Positions 24,315 to 33,199 of a DNA stretch of 64,000 bases are shown piece after piece. Every line of letters begins with the position of its first letter. Within the stretch, counting starts at the first letter, position 1. Both the position numbers and the translations under genes were made by a program. Origin of the DNA: Curvibacter sp. PD_MW3 (lineage in GTDB: Bacteria; Pseudomonadota; Gammaproteobacteria; Burkholderiales; Burkholderiaceae_C); contig NSIV01000003.1 of assembly GCA_002633085.1 (NCBI GenBank), forward strand, positions 268,654-332,653. The letters are read 5' to 3'. The notes under the pieces are model-generated. The model was not told where the DNA came from and made no database searches. It was given only the letters and a program-made list of their open reading frames with translations.

Positions 24315-25781
24315 ATGCAGCGCAAGGAAGAAGTGTTCGACGTGGTGGTGGTGGGCGGTGGTGGCGCGGGCCTCGCCGCTGCCATCGAGGCGCGCGAAGC
24401 CGGCCGCAGCGTCGTGCTGCTGGAAAAGAACCCGGCGCTGGGCGGCTCGACCGCCTGGTCGATCGGTTCCGTCAGTGCCACCCAGACACCGCATCAGCGG
24501 CGCCGCGGCATCGAGGATTGTCCCGAAGACCATTGGGCCGACATGCCCGGTTTTGCCGGCGATCTGGCAGGGCGCGACAACGACGCGTTGCGCAAGATTT
24601 TGTGCGACGAGATGCCCGCCACGTTCCAGTGGCTGCTCGATTCCGGCGTGCGTTTCATGGGCCCCATGCCCGAACCGCCACACCGCCAGCCGCGCATGCA
24701 CAACGCGCTGCCCAATTCGCGTTCCTTCATCTATCACCTCGGGCGGCGTGCGCGACGTGCCGGTGTGGACATCCGCACCAGCATGCGGGTGAGTGGCATC
24801 GTGCAGCACGAAGGCCGCGTGACCAGCGTTGATGCCGAGGGTGACAGCGGATGGCAGCGTTTCACGGCGCGCGGTGGCGTGGTGCTGGCAGCGGGAGACT
24901 TCACCAACAACCCGGACTTCAAGGCGCGTTTCATGGGGCCGCAAGAAGCCAAGGTTGAGGGCGTCAATGTGACGGCCACCGGCGACGGCCAGCGCATGGC
25001 CGAGGCGCTGGGCGCGCGCATTGTCAATGGCGACCTGGCGCTCGGGCCGGAGATCCGTTTCATGGCACCTGCCAGCGAGACGCTGGTGCGCCGCCTGCCG
25101 CCGTGGCGCTGGCTGGCGGTGTTCATGGCGTGGTCGCTCGACCATTTGCCTGCCGCCATCCTGCGTCCTTTCATGATGAAGTTCCTCACCACGGCGCTGG
25201 CACCTTCGCCGACGCTGTTCGAGGCCGGTGCCATTCTGGTGAACCGGCGTGGCGAACGCTTCGGCAATGAGTTGGATAAGCCGGCCTGGCGTCTGCCAGA
25301 TCAGCCGGACAAGCAGGGCTATATCGTGATCGACCGGGCTCTGGCACAGCGCTTCTCGGTCTGGCCCGATTTCGTGTCCACCGCGCCGGGTGTGGCTTAC
25401 GCCTACATCCCGGACTACCGGCAGAACCGGCCGGATGTCTACACCGAGGCCGAGACCCTGGAGGGGCTGGCGCAGAAGCTGGGCCTGGACGCGATGGCCT
25501 TGAGGCAAAGTGTGGCTTCCGGCCGCGTGCGTCCCTTGGGCGAGGGCCCCTATGTCGCGCTCGGTCCGGTGCGCTCGGTGTTCGTGCACAGCGAGGGCGG
25601 CTTGAGGGTGGATGGCCAGCATCGGGTGCTGGGGGGTGATGACCAGCCTCTGCCCGGTCTGTATGCGGCGGGCTCGACCGGCCAGGGGGGGTTGTTGCTC
25701 AAGGGGCATGGCCACCATCTGGCCTGGGCTTTTGTGTCGGGCCGGCGTGCGGGTCGGCTGGCCGCCCAGGCGGCGCCGTGA
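24315..25781 (+). CDS. FAD-dependent oxidoreductase, fumarate reductase/3-ketosteroid dehydrogenase type
   Basis: A 488-residue flavoprotein. The N-terminal dinucleotide fold is VVVVGGGGAGLAAAIEAREAGRS (seen in parts, residues 9-30) with the second FAD motif LEKNPALGGSTAWSIGS. It ends with the ADP-binding return YAAGSTGQGGLLLKGHGHH. The family includes fumarate reductases, ketosteroid dehydrogenases and TcuA. The C-terminal His-rich GHGHHLAWAF motif departs from the usual GGL/GYGNGASL sequences. It follows the Bug genes and precedes a TcuA-like gene of the same superfamily. The reaction is probably dehydrogenation of a carboxylate. No substrate can be named. Confidence 0.87.
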   Translation: MQRKEEVFDVVVVGGGGAGLAAAIEAREAGRSVVLLEKNPALGGSTAWSIGSVSATQTPHQRRRGIEDCPEDHWADMPGFAGDLAGRDNDALRKILCDEMPATFQWLLDSGVRFMGPMPEPPHRQPRMHNALPNSRSFIYHLGRRARRAGVDIRTSMRVSGIVQHEGRVTSVDAEGDSGWQRFTARGGVVLAAGDFTNNPDFKARFMGPQEAKVEGVNVTATGDGQRMAEALGARIVNGDLALGPEIRFMAPASETLVRRLPPWRWLAVFMAWSLDHLPAAILRPFMMKFLTTALAPSPTLFEAGAILVNRRGERFGNELDKPAWRLPDQPDKQGYIVIDRALAQRFSVWPDFVSTAPGVAYAYIPDYRQNRPDVYTEAETLEGLAQKLGLDAMALRQSVASGRVRPLGEGPYVALGPVRSVFVHSEGGLRVDGQHRVLGGDDQPLPGLYAAGSTGQGGLLLKGHGHHLAWAFVSGRRAGRLAAQAAP

Positions 25782-25794
25782 GTCGATCAGGCCC

Positions 25795-25825
25795 GGGGCA
25801 TCACAATTCGTGATACCCCCATGCG
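25795..25825 (+). promoter_or_regulatory. LysR-type operator upstream of tcuA
   Basis: GGGGCATCAC (25795-25804) and GTGATACCCC (25810-25819) form arms pairing at 9 of 10 positions, with T-N11-A (T25801, A25813). The 27-base element 25799-25825 matches the one before the GlcG/HbpS-like gene at 22 positions. A possible promoter (TTGAAA, 15 nt, TACAGT) follows within 50 bases. The 150-bp gap therefore starts a new transcription unit. Confidence 0.65.
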
Positions 25826-25931
25826 GCGGTGCCCCTGTTGAAAACGGGGGGCAGCCATTACAGTGGCGCATTCCCGAATGCATTTTTCCGGTACGGCCCA
25901 GGGCCTGTGCTGCTGATGGAGGTTTTTCGCA

Positions 25932-27362
25932 ATGATTGATGTGCTTGTCATCGGCGGCGGCAATGCGGCGCTGTGTGCCGCCTTGATGGCGCGCGAAGCG
26001 GGGGCTTCCGTGCTGCTGCTGGAAGCGGCGCCGCGTGAGTGGCGTGGCGGCAATTCCGCGCACACGCGCAACCTGCGCTGCATGCACGATGCGCCGCAGG
26101 ACGTGCTGGTCGACGCCTACCCGGAAGAGGAGTACTGGCAGGACCTGCTCAAGGTCACCGGCGGCATCACCAACGAGCATCTGGCGCGCCTGACCATCCG
26201 CGCTTCCAGCACCTGCCGCGACTGGATGCGCCAGCACGGCGTGCGCTTCCAGCCGCCGCTGTCGGGTGCGTTGCATGTGGCGCGCACCAATGCCTTTTTC
26301 ATGGGCGGTGGCAAGGCGCTGATCAATGCCTACTACCGCAGTGCCGAGAACCTGGGCGTGCAGATTCGCTATCAGGCCCCGGTGGATCGCCTGGAGATCC
26401 AGAATGGTCGCTTTGTTGCCGCCCATGTGGGTGGCGAGCGCATCGAGGCCAAGGCCTGCGTGCTGGCCGCCGGCGGCTTCGAGTCCAACCGGGAATGGCT
26501 GCGCGAGGCCTGGGGCCAGAATGCCGACGGCGAGTGGCCGGCCGACAACTTCCTGATTCGCGGCACGCGCTTCAACCAGGGTGTGCTGATCAAGCACATG
26601 GAAGAACAGGGCGCCGACATGATCGGCGACCCCTCGCAATCGCACTGCGTGGCGATCGATGCGCGCGCGCCGCTGTATGACGGCGGCATCTGCACCCGCA
26701 TCGACTGCGTTTCGCTCGGTGTGGTGGTGAACAAAAACGCCCAGCGCTTCTACGACGAGGGCGAGGACTTCTGGCCCAAGCGTTACGCGATCTGGGGCCG
26801 GCTGGTGGCGCAGCAGCCAAGCCAGATCGGCTACTCCATCATCGACAGCAAGGCCATCGGCCGCTTCATGCCGCCGGTGTTCCCGGGCGTGCAGGCCGAC
26901 AGCCTGCCCGAACTGGCGCACAAGCTGGGCCTCGATGTCGACACCTTCATGCGTACGTTGAACGACTACAACGCCGCTTGCCGCGTTGGCACCTTCGACC
27001 ACACAGCGCTGGACGATTGCCACACCGAAGGTGTGGCGCCAGCCAAGACGCACTGGGCGCGTCCCATCGACACCGCGCCCTTCTACGGTTACGCGCTGCG
27101 CCCCGGCATCACCTTCACCTACCTGGGGCTGAAGGTCAACGACCAAGCGGCGGTGCATTTCGGCGGTGTGCCGAGCGACAACCTGTTCGTGGCCGGCGAG
27201 ATGATGGCCGGCAATGTACTGGGCAAGGGCTACACGGCTGGTGTTGGCATGTCGATTGGTACGGCTTTTGGGCGCATCGCCGGCACCCAGGCTGCGCAAG
27301 CCGCTATGAAATCAGGAGCAAATTCGGTGTGGGGCAAGGAGAAGACACGTGCAGCAGCTTGA
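25932..27362 (+). CDS. tcuA: Tricarballylate dehydrogenase-like flavoprotein TcuA
   Basis: A 476-residue FAD enzyme matching TcuA, which in Salmonella oxidises tricarballylate to cis-aconitate. Motifs: [56 protein letters not shown] (partial) and the C-terminal [19 protein letters not shown] block ([18 protein letters not shown]). It partners with TcuB, whose GTG start overlaps its end by 14 bases. The last 20 residues include a GCTATGAAATCAGGAGC tract that faintly resembles a local repeat family. The TcuC permease is absent. The physiological substrate here may be tricarballylate or another tricarboxylate or succinate derivative. Confidence 0.9.
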   Translation: MIDVLVIGGGNAALCAALMAREAGASVLLLEAAPREWRGGNSAHTRNLRCMHDAPQDVLVDAYPEEEYWQDLLKVTGGITNEHLARLTIRASSTCRDWMRQHGVRFQPPLSGALHVARTNAFFMGGGKALINAYYRSAENLGVQIRYQAPVDRLEIQNGRFVAAHVGGERIEAKACVLAAGGFESNREWLREAWGQNADGEWPADNFLIRGTRFNQGVLIKHMEEQGADMIGDPSQSHCVAIDARAPLYDGGICTRIDCVSLGVVVNKNAQRFYDEGEDFWPKRYAIWGRLVAQQPSQIGYSIIDSKAIGRFMPPVFPGVQADSLPELAHKLGLDVDTFMRTLNDYNAACRVGTFDHTALDDCHTEGVAPAKTHWARPIDTAPFYGYALRPGITFTYLGLKVNDQAAVHFGGVPSDNLFVAGEMMAGNVLGKGYTAGVGMSIGTAFGRIAGTQAAQAAMKSGANSVWGKEKTRAAA

Positions 27363-28536
27363 GAACCTGACCCGCGAAGCCCGCGCCTTGGCCAATGGTG
27401 AGGTCGTGCCCGGCACGGCCGAGGCCGAAGTGGCACGCCAGCTGCAGATCTGCAATGCCTGCCGTTATTGCGAGGGTTTCTGTGCCGTGTTCCCGGCCAT
27501 GACGCGCCGGCTCGAATTCGGCCAGGCGGACATTCACTACCTAGCCAATCTGTGCCACAACTGCGGTGCCTGCCTGCATGCCTGCCAGTACGCACCGCCG
27601 CATGAGTTTGCCGTCAACGTGCCGCAGGCCATGGCCAAGGTACGCCTGAGCACCTACACCGACTTTGCCTGGCCGCCCTCGCTGGGCCGGCTGTACCAGC
27701 GCAACGGCCTCACGGTGGCGCTAGCCACGGCTGGTGCGCTGGCCTTCTTCATGATGCTCACGCTCTGGCTCAAGGACACGCTGTGGCGTGTGCCGGCTTT
27801 GGCCGATTTTTATGCCATCTTCCCGCACAACCTGCTGGTGGGCCTGTTCGCGCCGGTGTTCCTGTTCGCCGTGCTGGCGCTGGCCCTTGGTGTGCGCCGT
27901 TTCTGGCGCGAAGTGACGCCGGGCCGCGATTACGAGGCGCCGGCGTTGGCGGCCATTCAAGGCGCGGCGGCGGCCGAAGCCGCCACGGACGCGTTGCGCC
28001 TGAAGTACCTCGACGGCGGCCACGGCGAAGGCTGCAACAACGAGGACGATGCCTGGACCTTATGGCGCCGCCGTTTCCACCACGCCACCTTCTACGGTTT
28101 CCTGCTGTGTTTTGCCGCCACCAGCGTGGCCACGCTCTACCACTACTTGTTGGGTTGGGTCGCGCCGTATGACCTGCCCAGCCTGCCCAAGCTGCTGGGT
28201 GCCGCGGGCGGTGTGAGCCTGCTGGTGGGCACGGCCGGCCTGTTCCGCCTGAACCTGCGCCGCCATCCGCAGCACGGCGACGCGGCGCAAAAGCCGATGG
28301 ACCGTGGCTTCATGGCCCTGCTGTTCTTCACCAGCCTCACCGGCCTGGGGCTGTGGGGTGCGCGCGGCACGGCGGTCATGCCGGCCCTGCTGGCACTGCA
28401 CCTAGGGGTGGTGATGGCTCTGTTCCTGACCCTGCCCTACGGCAAGTTCGCGCACGGCATTTTCCGCAGCGCCGCGCTCTTCAAGTGGTCGCTTGAAAAA
28501 CGGTTGCCGAGCAAACTCCAACTCGGGGATGATTGA
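27349..28536 (+). CDS. tcuB: TcuB-like membrane iron-sulfur/heme electron-transfer protein
   Basis: A 395-residue protein. The N-terminal half has two ferredoxin-like Cys clusters, [15 protein letters not shown] and [13 protein letters not shown], followed by about six hydrophobic helices with several His residues ([19 protein letters not shown]) that could bind heme. TcuB passes electrons from TcuA to the quinone pool. The GTG start at 27349 is supported by AAGGAG seven bases upstream and overlaps tcuA. The pair TcuA-TcuB is complete. The regulator TcuR is replaced here by other LysR proteins. Confidence 0.92.
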   Translation: MQQLENLTREARALANGEVVPGTAEAEVARQLQICNACRYCEGFCAVFPAMTRRLEFGQADIHYLANLCHNCGACLHACQYAPPHEFAVNVPQAMAKVRLSTYTDFAWPPSLGRLYQRNGLTVALATAGALAFFMMLTLWLKDTLWRVPALADFYAIFPHNLLVGLFAPVFLFAVLALALGVRRFWREVTPGRDYEAPALAAIQGAAAAEAATDALRLKYLDGGHGEGCNNEDDAWTLWRRRFHHATFYGFLLCFAATSVATLYHYLLGWVAPYDLPSLPKLLGAAGGVSLLVGTAGLFRLNLRRHPQHGDAAQKPMDRGFMALLFFTSLTGLGLWGARGTAVMPALLALHLGVVMALFLTLPYGKFAHGIFRSAALFKWSLEKRLPSKLQLGDD

Positions 28537-28579
28537 GCCTCGGTCCCATGAAACCATGATGAATGCCGGGAGACATGCC

Positions 28580-29371
28580 ATGACAGCCGTTTCGTCTTGT
28601 GTGCGCCACGCCTTGCTGCTTCTGATCGGCCTGCTGGCCTTGACCGGCCAGGTGCTGGCCGACGAGATCCGCGTCATCAGCTCGGGCGGCTTTACCGCGG
28701 CCTACAAGCAACTGGTGCCGCTGTACGAGCAAGCCAGCGGGCACAAGGTGATCTCGTCCTACGGCGCCTCCATTGGCAACGCGCCGGACTCCATCCCCAG
28801 CCGGCTGGCACGTGGCGAGAAGTTCGACATCCTGATCCTGTCCGATGCCGGGCTGGAGGCGCTGGTGAAGCAGGGCCATGTGGCACCGGGCAGCCGCGTC
28901 GACCTCGGGCGCTCCATCATCGGCCTGTCGGTGCGCAAGGGCACGCCCAAGCCGGATATCCGCACGGTGGACGCCTTGCGTCAGACCCTGCTCAATGCCA
29001 AGTCGATTGCCTATTCGGCCAGCGCCAGCGGCACCTACCTGTCGACCGAACTGTTTCCGCGCCTGGGTGTGGCCGAACAGCTCAAGGACAAGGCGAAGAA
29101 GATCTACAGCGAGCGCGTGGGTGCCGTGGTGGCACGCGGTGACGCCGAGCTCGGCTTCCAGCAGGTCAGCGAGTTGCTGCCGTTCACCGAGCTGGATTAC
29201 GTCGGCCCGCTGCCGGACGAGGTGCAGCAGACCATCTTCTTCTCGGCCGGCATCGGCACCGAAGCGAAGGCCCCCGAGGCGGCCCGGCATCTGGTGCGCT
29301 ACCTGGCGTCACCGGCGGCGGCCTCCATCGTGCGCAGCACCGGACTGGAGCCGGTTTCAGGTGCAAAATAG
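28580..29371 (+). CDS. ModA-like extracellular solute-binding protein
   Basis: A 263-residue periplasmic binding protein of the SBP_bac_11 (ModA) family. Signal peptide (SSCVRHALLLLIGLLALTGQVLA, cleavage near residue 28-30), then DEIRVISSGGFTAAYKQLVP and SARGEKFDILILSDAG-like blocks. The ATG 28580 has GGGAGA six bases upstream. The oxyanion-binding Ser of ModA (SSGGF) is retained. No ModB or ModC genes follow. Such orphans in Burkholderiales catabolic clusters often bind organic ligands. It lies 43 bases after tcuB. Its stop codon falls within a short interspersed repeat. Confidence 0.85.
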   Translation: MTAVSSCVRHALLLLIGLLALTGQVLADEIRVISSGGFTAAYKQLVPLYEQASGHKVISSYGASIGNAPDSIPSRLARGEKFDILILSDAGLEALVKQGHVAPGSRVDLGRSIIGLSVRKGTPKPDIRTVDALRQTLLNAKSIAYSASASGTYLSTELFPRLGVAEQLKDKAKKIYSERVGAVVARGDAELGFQQVSELLPFTELDYVGPLPDEVQQTIFFSAGIGTEAKAPEAARHLVRYLASPAAASIVRSTGLEPVSGAK

Positions 29372-29425
29372 GTCGTTTATCCTTGTCGGATAAGCGCCTG
29401 CAGCTCTTATTTTTGTAGCAATTGC
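29356..29425. repeat. Short interspersed repeat, copy 1 (spans both convergent gene ends)
   Basis: A 70-base element that aligns with 62666-62733: TTCA.GT..AAA..GG.C at the left, ATA.GCGC...CAGCT in the middle and TAGC.A.TGC at the right. The stop TAG of the ModA-like gene (29369-29371) and the stop and last codons of nudJ (29407 on, minus strand) both lie inside it. A TTATCC/GGATAA hairpin is at 29377-29393. Confidence 0.7.
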
Positions 29426-29901
29426 ACCGAGGTGTCGGTGTAGACCAGGTCCAGCGGGTAGCGCTGGCCGCGCAAGTGGTCTTCCATGCAGCGCAGTACC
29501 AGCGGGCTGCGGTGGCGTGCGGTGCTGGCGCGGATCTCATCCGGCGTCATCCACACCGTGCGCACGATGCCGGTGTCCAGCACGCGACCTGCCACCACCT
29601 CACCCAGTTGCCCCGTGAAGGCAAAGCGCAGGTAGGTGATGTCCTCCATCGCCTCGCCGGGGCGCTGGCGCTGCAGACGCGACATGTAGATGCCCAGCAG
29701 GTGGCTGGGCTTGAAGCGGTGGGTGGTTTCTTCCAGCGCTTCGCGCACGCAACCCTCGACGGGTGATTCGCCCGGGTCCAGATGGCCGGCCGGGTTGTTG
29801 AGCATCAGGCCTTCGGGGGTTTCTTCTTCCACCAGCAGAAAGCGGCCATCACGCTCGATGATGGCGGCGACGGTGACACTGGGTTTCCAACGCGTATTCA
29901 T
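29407..29901 (-). CDS. nudJ: NUDIX hydrolase, NudJ-like phosphatase
   Basis: A 164-residue Nudix protein. The Nudix box is GHLDPGESPVEGCVREALEE, with Thr replacing the Gly usually found after the Glu pair. NudJ hydrolyses thiamine-phosphate esters and nucleoside di- and triphosphates. The N-terminus (KPSVTVAAIIERDGRFLLVEEE) and the block after the box (GIYMSRLQRQRPGE) match NudJ proteins. The last residues, LLQK, come from a short interspersed repeat, so the C-terminus may have been replaced by repeat insertion. In most betaproteobacteria nudJ lies beside mnmA, whereas here they are 21 kb apart. Confidence 0.9.
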   Translation of the reverse strand: MNTRWKPSVTVAAIIERDGRFLLVEEETPEGLMLNNPAGHLDPGESPVEGCVREALEETTHRFKPSHLLGIYMSRLQRQRPGEAMEDITYLRFAFTGQLGEVVAGRVLDTGIVRTVWMTPDEIRASTARHRSPLVLRCMEDHLRGQRYPLDLVYTDTSVQLLQK

Positions 29902-29987
29902 AGATGAAGATTATGGATTGCCGCCGAAATAGTTATAGAGCTTATGCCTGGGAGCCTCGTAATTCTCAGGTAAGCTTGTTGTCGCGT

Positions 29988-30015
29988 GCGGGCCGCCCTG
30001 TCGGGCGAGGCCCGC
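29988..30015 (+). promoter_or_regulatory. Leader hairpin upstream of pntA
   Basis: GCGGGCC-GCCC-TGTC-GGGC-GA-GGCCCGC forms an 11-bp stem with a 2-nt bulge and a 4-nt loop, ending 36 nt before the pntA start. A weaker hairpin (CCTGGGA/TCTCAGG) lies at 29948-29970. No T run follows, so it is not a simple terminator. Confidence 0.45.
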
Positions 30016-30051
30016 GTGAGCATCATGAAAATCATATTCAGGAGACGATGA

Positions 30052-31659
30052 ATGCAAGCTGGCACAGCTCAACCGGCGCAACGCATTGGTGTGCCGCGGG
30101 AGATCTTCCCGGGTGAAAAGCGCGTGGCCACAGTGCCCGACGCGGTCGAAAAACTCATCAAGCTCGGCTTCCAGGTGGCCGTCGAATCCGGCGCCGGCGA
30201 TGCCGCCAATTTCAGCGACGACGCCTATCGCGCGGCAGGCGCTGAAATTGTCAACGGTGCAGCGGCGCTGTGGGCCACCTCGGACATCGTGTTCAAGGTG
30301 CGTGCACCCAGCACGGACGAAGTGGCGCTGATGCGCGAGGGCGGCGTCCTGATCGGCTTCATCTGGCCGGCGCAGAACCCGGAGCTGATGCAGCAGCTGG
30401 CCGCCAGGAAGGCGACGGTGCTGGCCATCGACGCGCTGCCGCGCACGCTCTCCCGCGCGCAGAAGATGGACGCGCTGACCTCCATGGCCGGCGTCAGCGG
30501 CTACCGCGCTGTCATCGAGGCGGCCAACGCCTTCGGCCGCTTCTTCAATGGCCAGATCACGGCCGCAGGCAAGGTGCCGCCGGCCAAGGTTTTCATCGCC
30601 GGTGCTGGCGTGGCCGGTCTGGCGGCCATCGGTACCGCTGCTGGCCTGGGCGCCATCGTGCGCGCCAACGACACCCGTCCCGAAGTGGCCGACCAGGTCA
30701 AATCCCTGGGCGGTGAGTTCGTCAAGGTCGACTACGAGGAAGAAGGCTCGGGCGGCGGCGGTTATGCCAAGGTCATGAGCGAAGGCTTCCAGGCCGCGCA
30801 ACGCGCCATGTACGCGCAGCAGGCCAAGGAAGTCGACATCATCATCACCACCGCGCTGATCCCGGGCAAGCCGGCGCCCAAGCTCATCACCGCCGAGATG
30901 GTGCGCTCCATGAAGCCGGGCAGCGTGATCGTCGACATGGCGGCCGAGCAGGGCGGCAACTGCGAGCTGACCGAGCCGGGCCAGGCGGTGGTCAAGCACG
31001 GCGTGACCATCGTCGGCTACACCGACCTGGCTTCGCGCCTGGCCAAGCAATCGTCGACTCTGTACGCCACCAACCTGCTGCGCCTGACCGAGGAGCTGTG
31101 CAAGGCCAAGGACGGCGTCGCCAACGTCAACATGGAAGACGACGCCATCCGCGGCCTGACCGTCATCAAGGAAGGCAGCATCACCTGGCCGGCCCCGCCG
31201 CTCAAGCCGGCTGCCGTGCCGGCGCCGAAGCCCGCCGCCGCGCCGGTGGCCCAGAAGAAGTCCGGCCACGGCCATGGCAGCAGCGGACCACTGCCAGCCA
31301 AGACGCTGGCCATCCTCTTCGCTGTGGCTGCGCTGGCCTTCTGGTTCATCGGTGCTTATGCGCCGGTGGCCTTCCTCGGGCACTTCACGGTGTTCGTGCT
31401 GGCCTGCTTCATCGGCTACATGGTGGTGTGGAACGTCACGCCCGCGCTGCACACGCCGCTGATGAGCGTGACCAACGCCATTTCCAGCATCATTGCCATC
31501 GGTGCGCTGATCCAGATCGCACCGCCGGAAGCCGGCATGGGCGGACGCCCTGACGAGCTGATCCGCTGGCTGGCGTTTGCCGGCATCGTGCTGACGGCGG
31601 TCAACATGTTCGGTGGCTTCTCCGTCACCCGCCGCATGCTCGCCATGTTCCGCAAATAA
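30052..31659 (+). CDS. pntA: NAD(P) transhydrogenase subunit alpha
   Basis: A 535-residue alpha subunit of the proton-translocating transhydrogenase, which moves hydride between NADH and NADP+ using the proton gradient. The NAD(H)-binding domain I has the signatures [20 protein letters not shown], the Rossmann segment [21 protein letters not shown] (in parts) and [13 protein letters not shown] Pro/Ala linker (residues 380-405, ending in a His-rich HGHGS) leads to four helices of domain II. AGGAGA lies six bases before the ATG. Here alpha is one full-length E. coli-like chain, not split into PntAA and PntAB. The beta subunit gene follows 23 bases later. Confidence 0.96.
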   Translation: MQAGTAQPAQRIGVPREIFPGEKRVATVPDAVEKLIKLGFQVAVESGAGDAANFSDDAYRAAGAEIVNGAAALWATSDIVFKVRAPSTDEVALMREGGVLIGFIWPAQNPELMQQLAARKATVLAIDALPRTLSRAQKMDALTSMAGVSGYRAVIEAANAFGRFFNGQITAAGKVPPAKVFIAGAGVAGLAAIGTAAGLGAIVRANDTRPEVADQVKSLGGEFVKVDYEEEGSGGGGYAKVMSEGFQAAQRAMYAQQAKEVDIIITTALIPGKPAPKLITAEMVRSMKPGSVIVDMAAEQGGNCELTEPGQAVVKHGVTIVGYTDLASRLAKQSSTLYATNLLRLTEELCKAKDGVANVNMEDDAIRGLTVIKEGSITWPAPPLKPAAVPAPKPAAAPVAQKKSGHGHGSSGPLPAKTLAILFAVAALAFWFIGAYAPVAFLGHFTVFVLACFIGYMVVWNVTPALHTPLMSVTNAISSIIAIGALIQIAPPEAGMGGRPDELIRWLAFAGIVLTAVNMFGGFSVTRRMLAMFRK

Positions 31660-31682
31660 GAAAAAAGAGAAGGAAGACGATC

Positions 31683-33095
31683 ATGTCCCAAAGTCTTGCG
31701 ACGGTGGCCTACCTGGGTGCCGCCATCCTGTTCATCCTGAGCCTGGGCGGCCTGTCCAACCCCGAAACTTCGCGCCGCGGCAACCTGTTCGGCATGGTCG
31801 GCATGGCGCTGGCTGTGCTGGCCACGGTGTTCGGCCCGCGCGTCAGCCCGGCCGGTATTCCGTGGATCATCGGTGCGCTGCTGGTGGGTGGCAGCGTCGG
31901 TCTATATGCCGCGAAAGTGGTGAAGATGACGCAGATGCCCGAGCTGGTCGCGTTGATGCACAGCCTGGTCGGTCTGGCGGCCTGCCTGGTCGGTTTTGCC
32001 AGCTACGTCGATACCTCGGTGCAACTCACTGGCGCTGAAAAACTGATCCACGAAGTCGAGATCTACATCGGCATCCTGATCGGCGCGGTCACCTTCTCAG
32101 GCTCGCTGGTGGCCTTCGGCAAGCTCAATGGCAAGATCGGCGGCAAGCCGCTGCTGCTGCCGGGCCGCCACTGGCTGAACTTGGCCGGCCTGCTGGTGGT
32201 GATCTGGTTCGGGCGCGAGTTCATCCACGCCCCTACCGTGGCCGAAGGCATGACGCCGCTGATCGTGATGACGGTCATCTCGCTGCTGTTCGGCATCCAC
32301 ATGGTGATGGCCATTGGCGGCGCCGACATGCCGGTGGTGGTGTCCATGCTCAACAGCTATTCCGGCTGGGCCGCTGCGGCCACCGGCTTCATGCTGTCGA
32401 ACGACCTGCTGATCGTGACCGGTGCGCTGGTGGGCTCCTCTGGTGCCATCCTGTCCTACATCATGTGCAGCGCGATGAACCGCAACTTCATCAGCGTGAT
32501 CGCTGGTGGTTTCGGTTCGGGCGGCGGCGCGCCGGCCAAGTCGGGTGAAGCCGCCCAGCCGCAAGGCGAGGTGGTGGCGGTGAGCGCGGTGGAAACCGCC
32601 GAGCTGCTGCGCGAAGCCAAGAGCGTGATCATCGTGCCGGGTTACGGCATGGCGGTGGCGCAGGCCCAGCACACGGTGTACGAGATCACCAAGACCCTGC
32701 GCGACAAGGGCGTGAACGTGCGCTTCGGCATCCACCCGGTGGCCGGCCGCATGCCGGGCCACATGAACGTGCTGCTGGCCGAGGCCAAGGTGCCGTATGA
32801 CATCGTGATGGAGATGGACGAAATCAACGACGACTTCCCGGACACCGACGTGGCCATGGTCATCGGCGCCAACGACATCGTGAACCCCAGCGCCATGGAA
32901 GATCCGGCCAGCCCGATCGCCGGCATGCCGGTGCTGGAGGTGTGGAAGGCCAAGACCTCCATCGTCATGAAGCGTTCCATGGCCTCGGGCTATGCCGGCG
33001 TGGACAACCCGCTGTTCTACAAGGAGAACAACCGCATGTTGTTCGGTGATGCCAAGAAGATGCTGGACGAAGTCTTGACCGTTCTCAAGAGCTGA
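31683..33095 (+). CDS. pntB: NAD(P) transhydrogenase subunit beta
   Basis: A 470-residue partner of PntA. Residues 1-270 hold the eight or nine helices of domain II ([40 protein letters not shown] in parts). Residues 290-470 are the NADP(H)-binding domain III with [38 protein letters not shown] and [16 protein letters not shown]. These are near-invariant in the family. A terminator follows, closing the pntAB operon. Confidence 0.97.
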   Translation: MSQSLATVAYLGAAILFILSLGGLSNPETSRRGNLFGMVGMALAVLATVFGPRVSPAGIPWIIGALLVGGSVGLYAAKVVKMTQMPELVALMHSLVGLAACLVGFASYVDTSVQLTGAEKLIHEVEIYIGILIGAVTFSGSLVAFGKLNGKIGGKPLLLPGRHWLNLAGLLVVIWFGREFIHAPTVAEGMTPLIVMTVISLLFGIHMVMAIGGADMPVVVSMLNSYSGWAAAATGFMLSNDLLIVTGALVGSSGAILSYIMCSAMNRNFISVIAGGFGSGGGAPAKSGEAAQPQGEVVAVSAVETAELLREAKSVIIVPGYGMAVAQAQHTVYEITKTLRDKGVNVRFGIHPVAGRMPGHMNVLLAEAKVPYDIVMEMDEINDDFPDTDVAMVIGANDIVNPSAMEDPASPIAGMPVLEVWKAKTSIVMKRSMASGYAGVDNPLFYKENNRMLFGDAKKMLDEVLTVLKS

Positions 33096-33130
33096 ACAGG
33101 CATAATCCCGCCACAGGGAAAAAAGCACGA

Positions 33131-33161
33131 CCGTGCCGAAATACCCGGCACGGTTTTTTTT
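33131..33161 (+). terminator. Terminator of pntAB
   Basis: CCGTGCC (33131-33137) pairs with GGCACGG (33147-33153), with a loop of GAAATACCC, followed by eight T. It lies 36 bases after pntB. Confidence 0.88.
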
Positions 33162-33199
33162 CGTCCCGAGAAATTCAAATCAAGACAGGAGACATGGTG

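Noticed and set aside
23259..27299. A 1346-codon open frame on the minus strand
   Set aside because: It is antisense to three well-identified genes (Bug receptor, FAD oxidoreductase, TcuA) and arises from the high G+C content. The translation is His/Gln/Arg-rich without any recognised domain.
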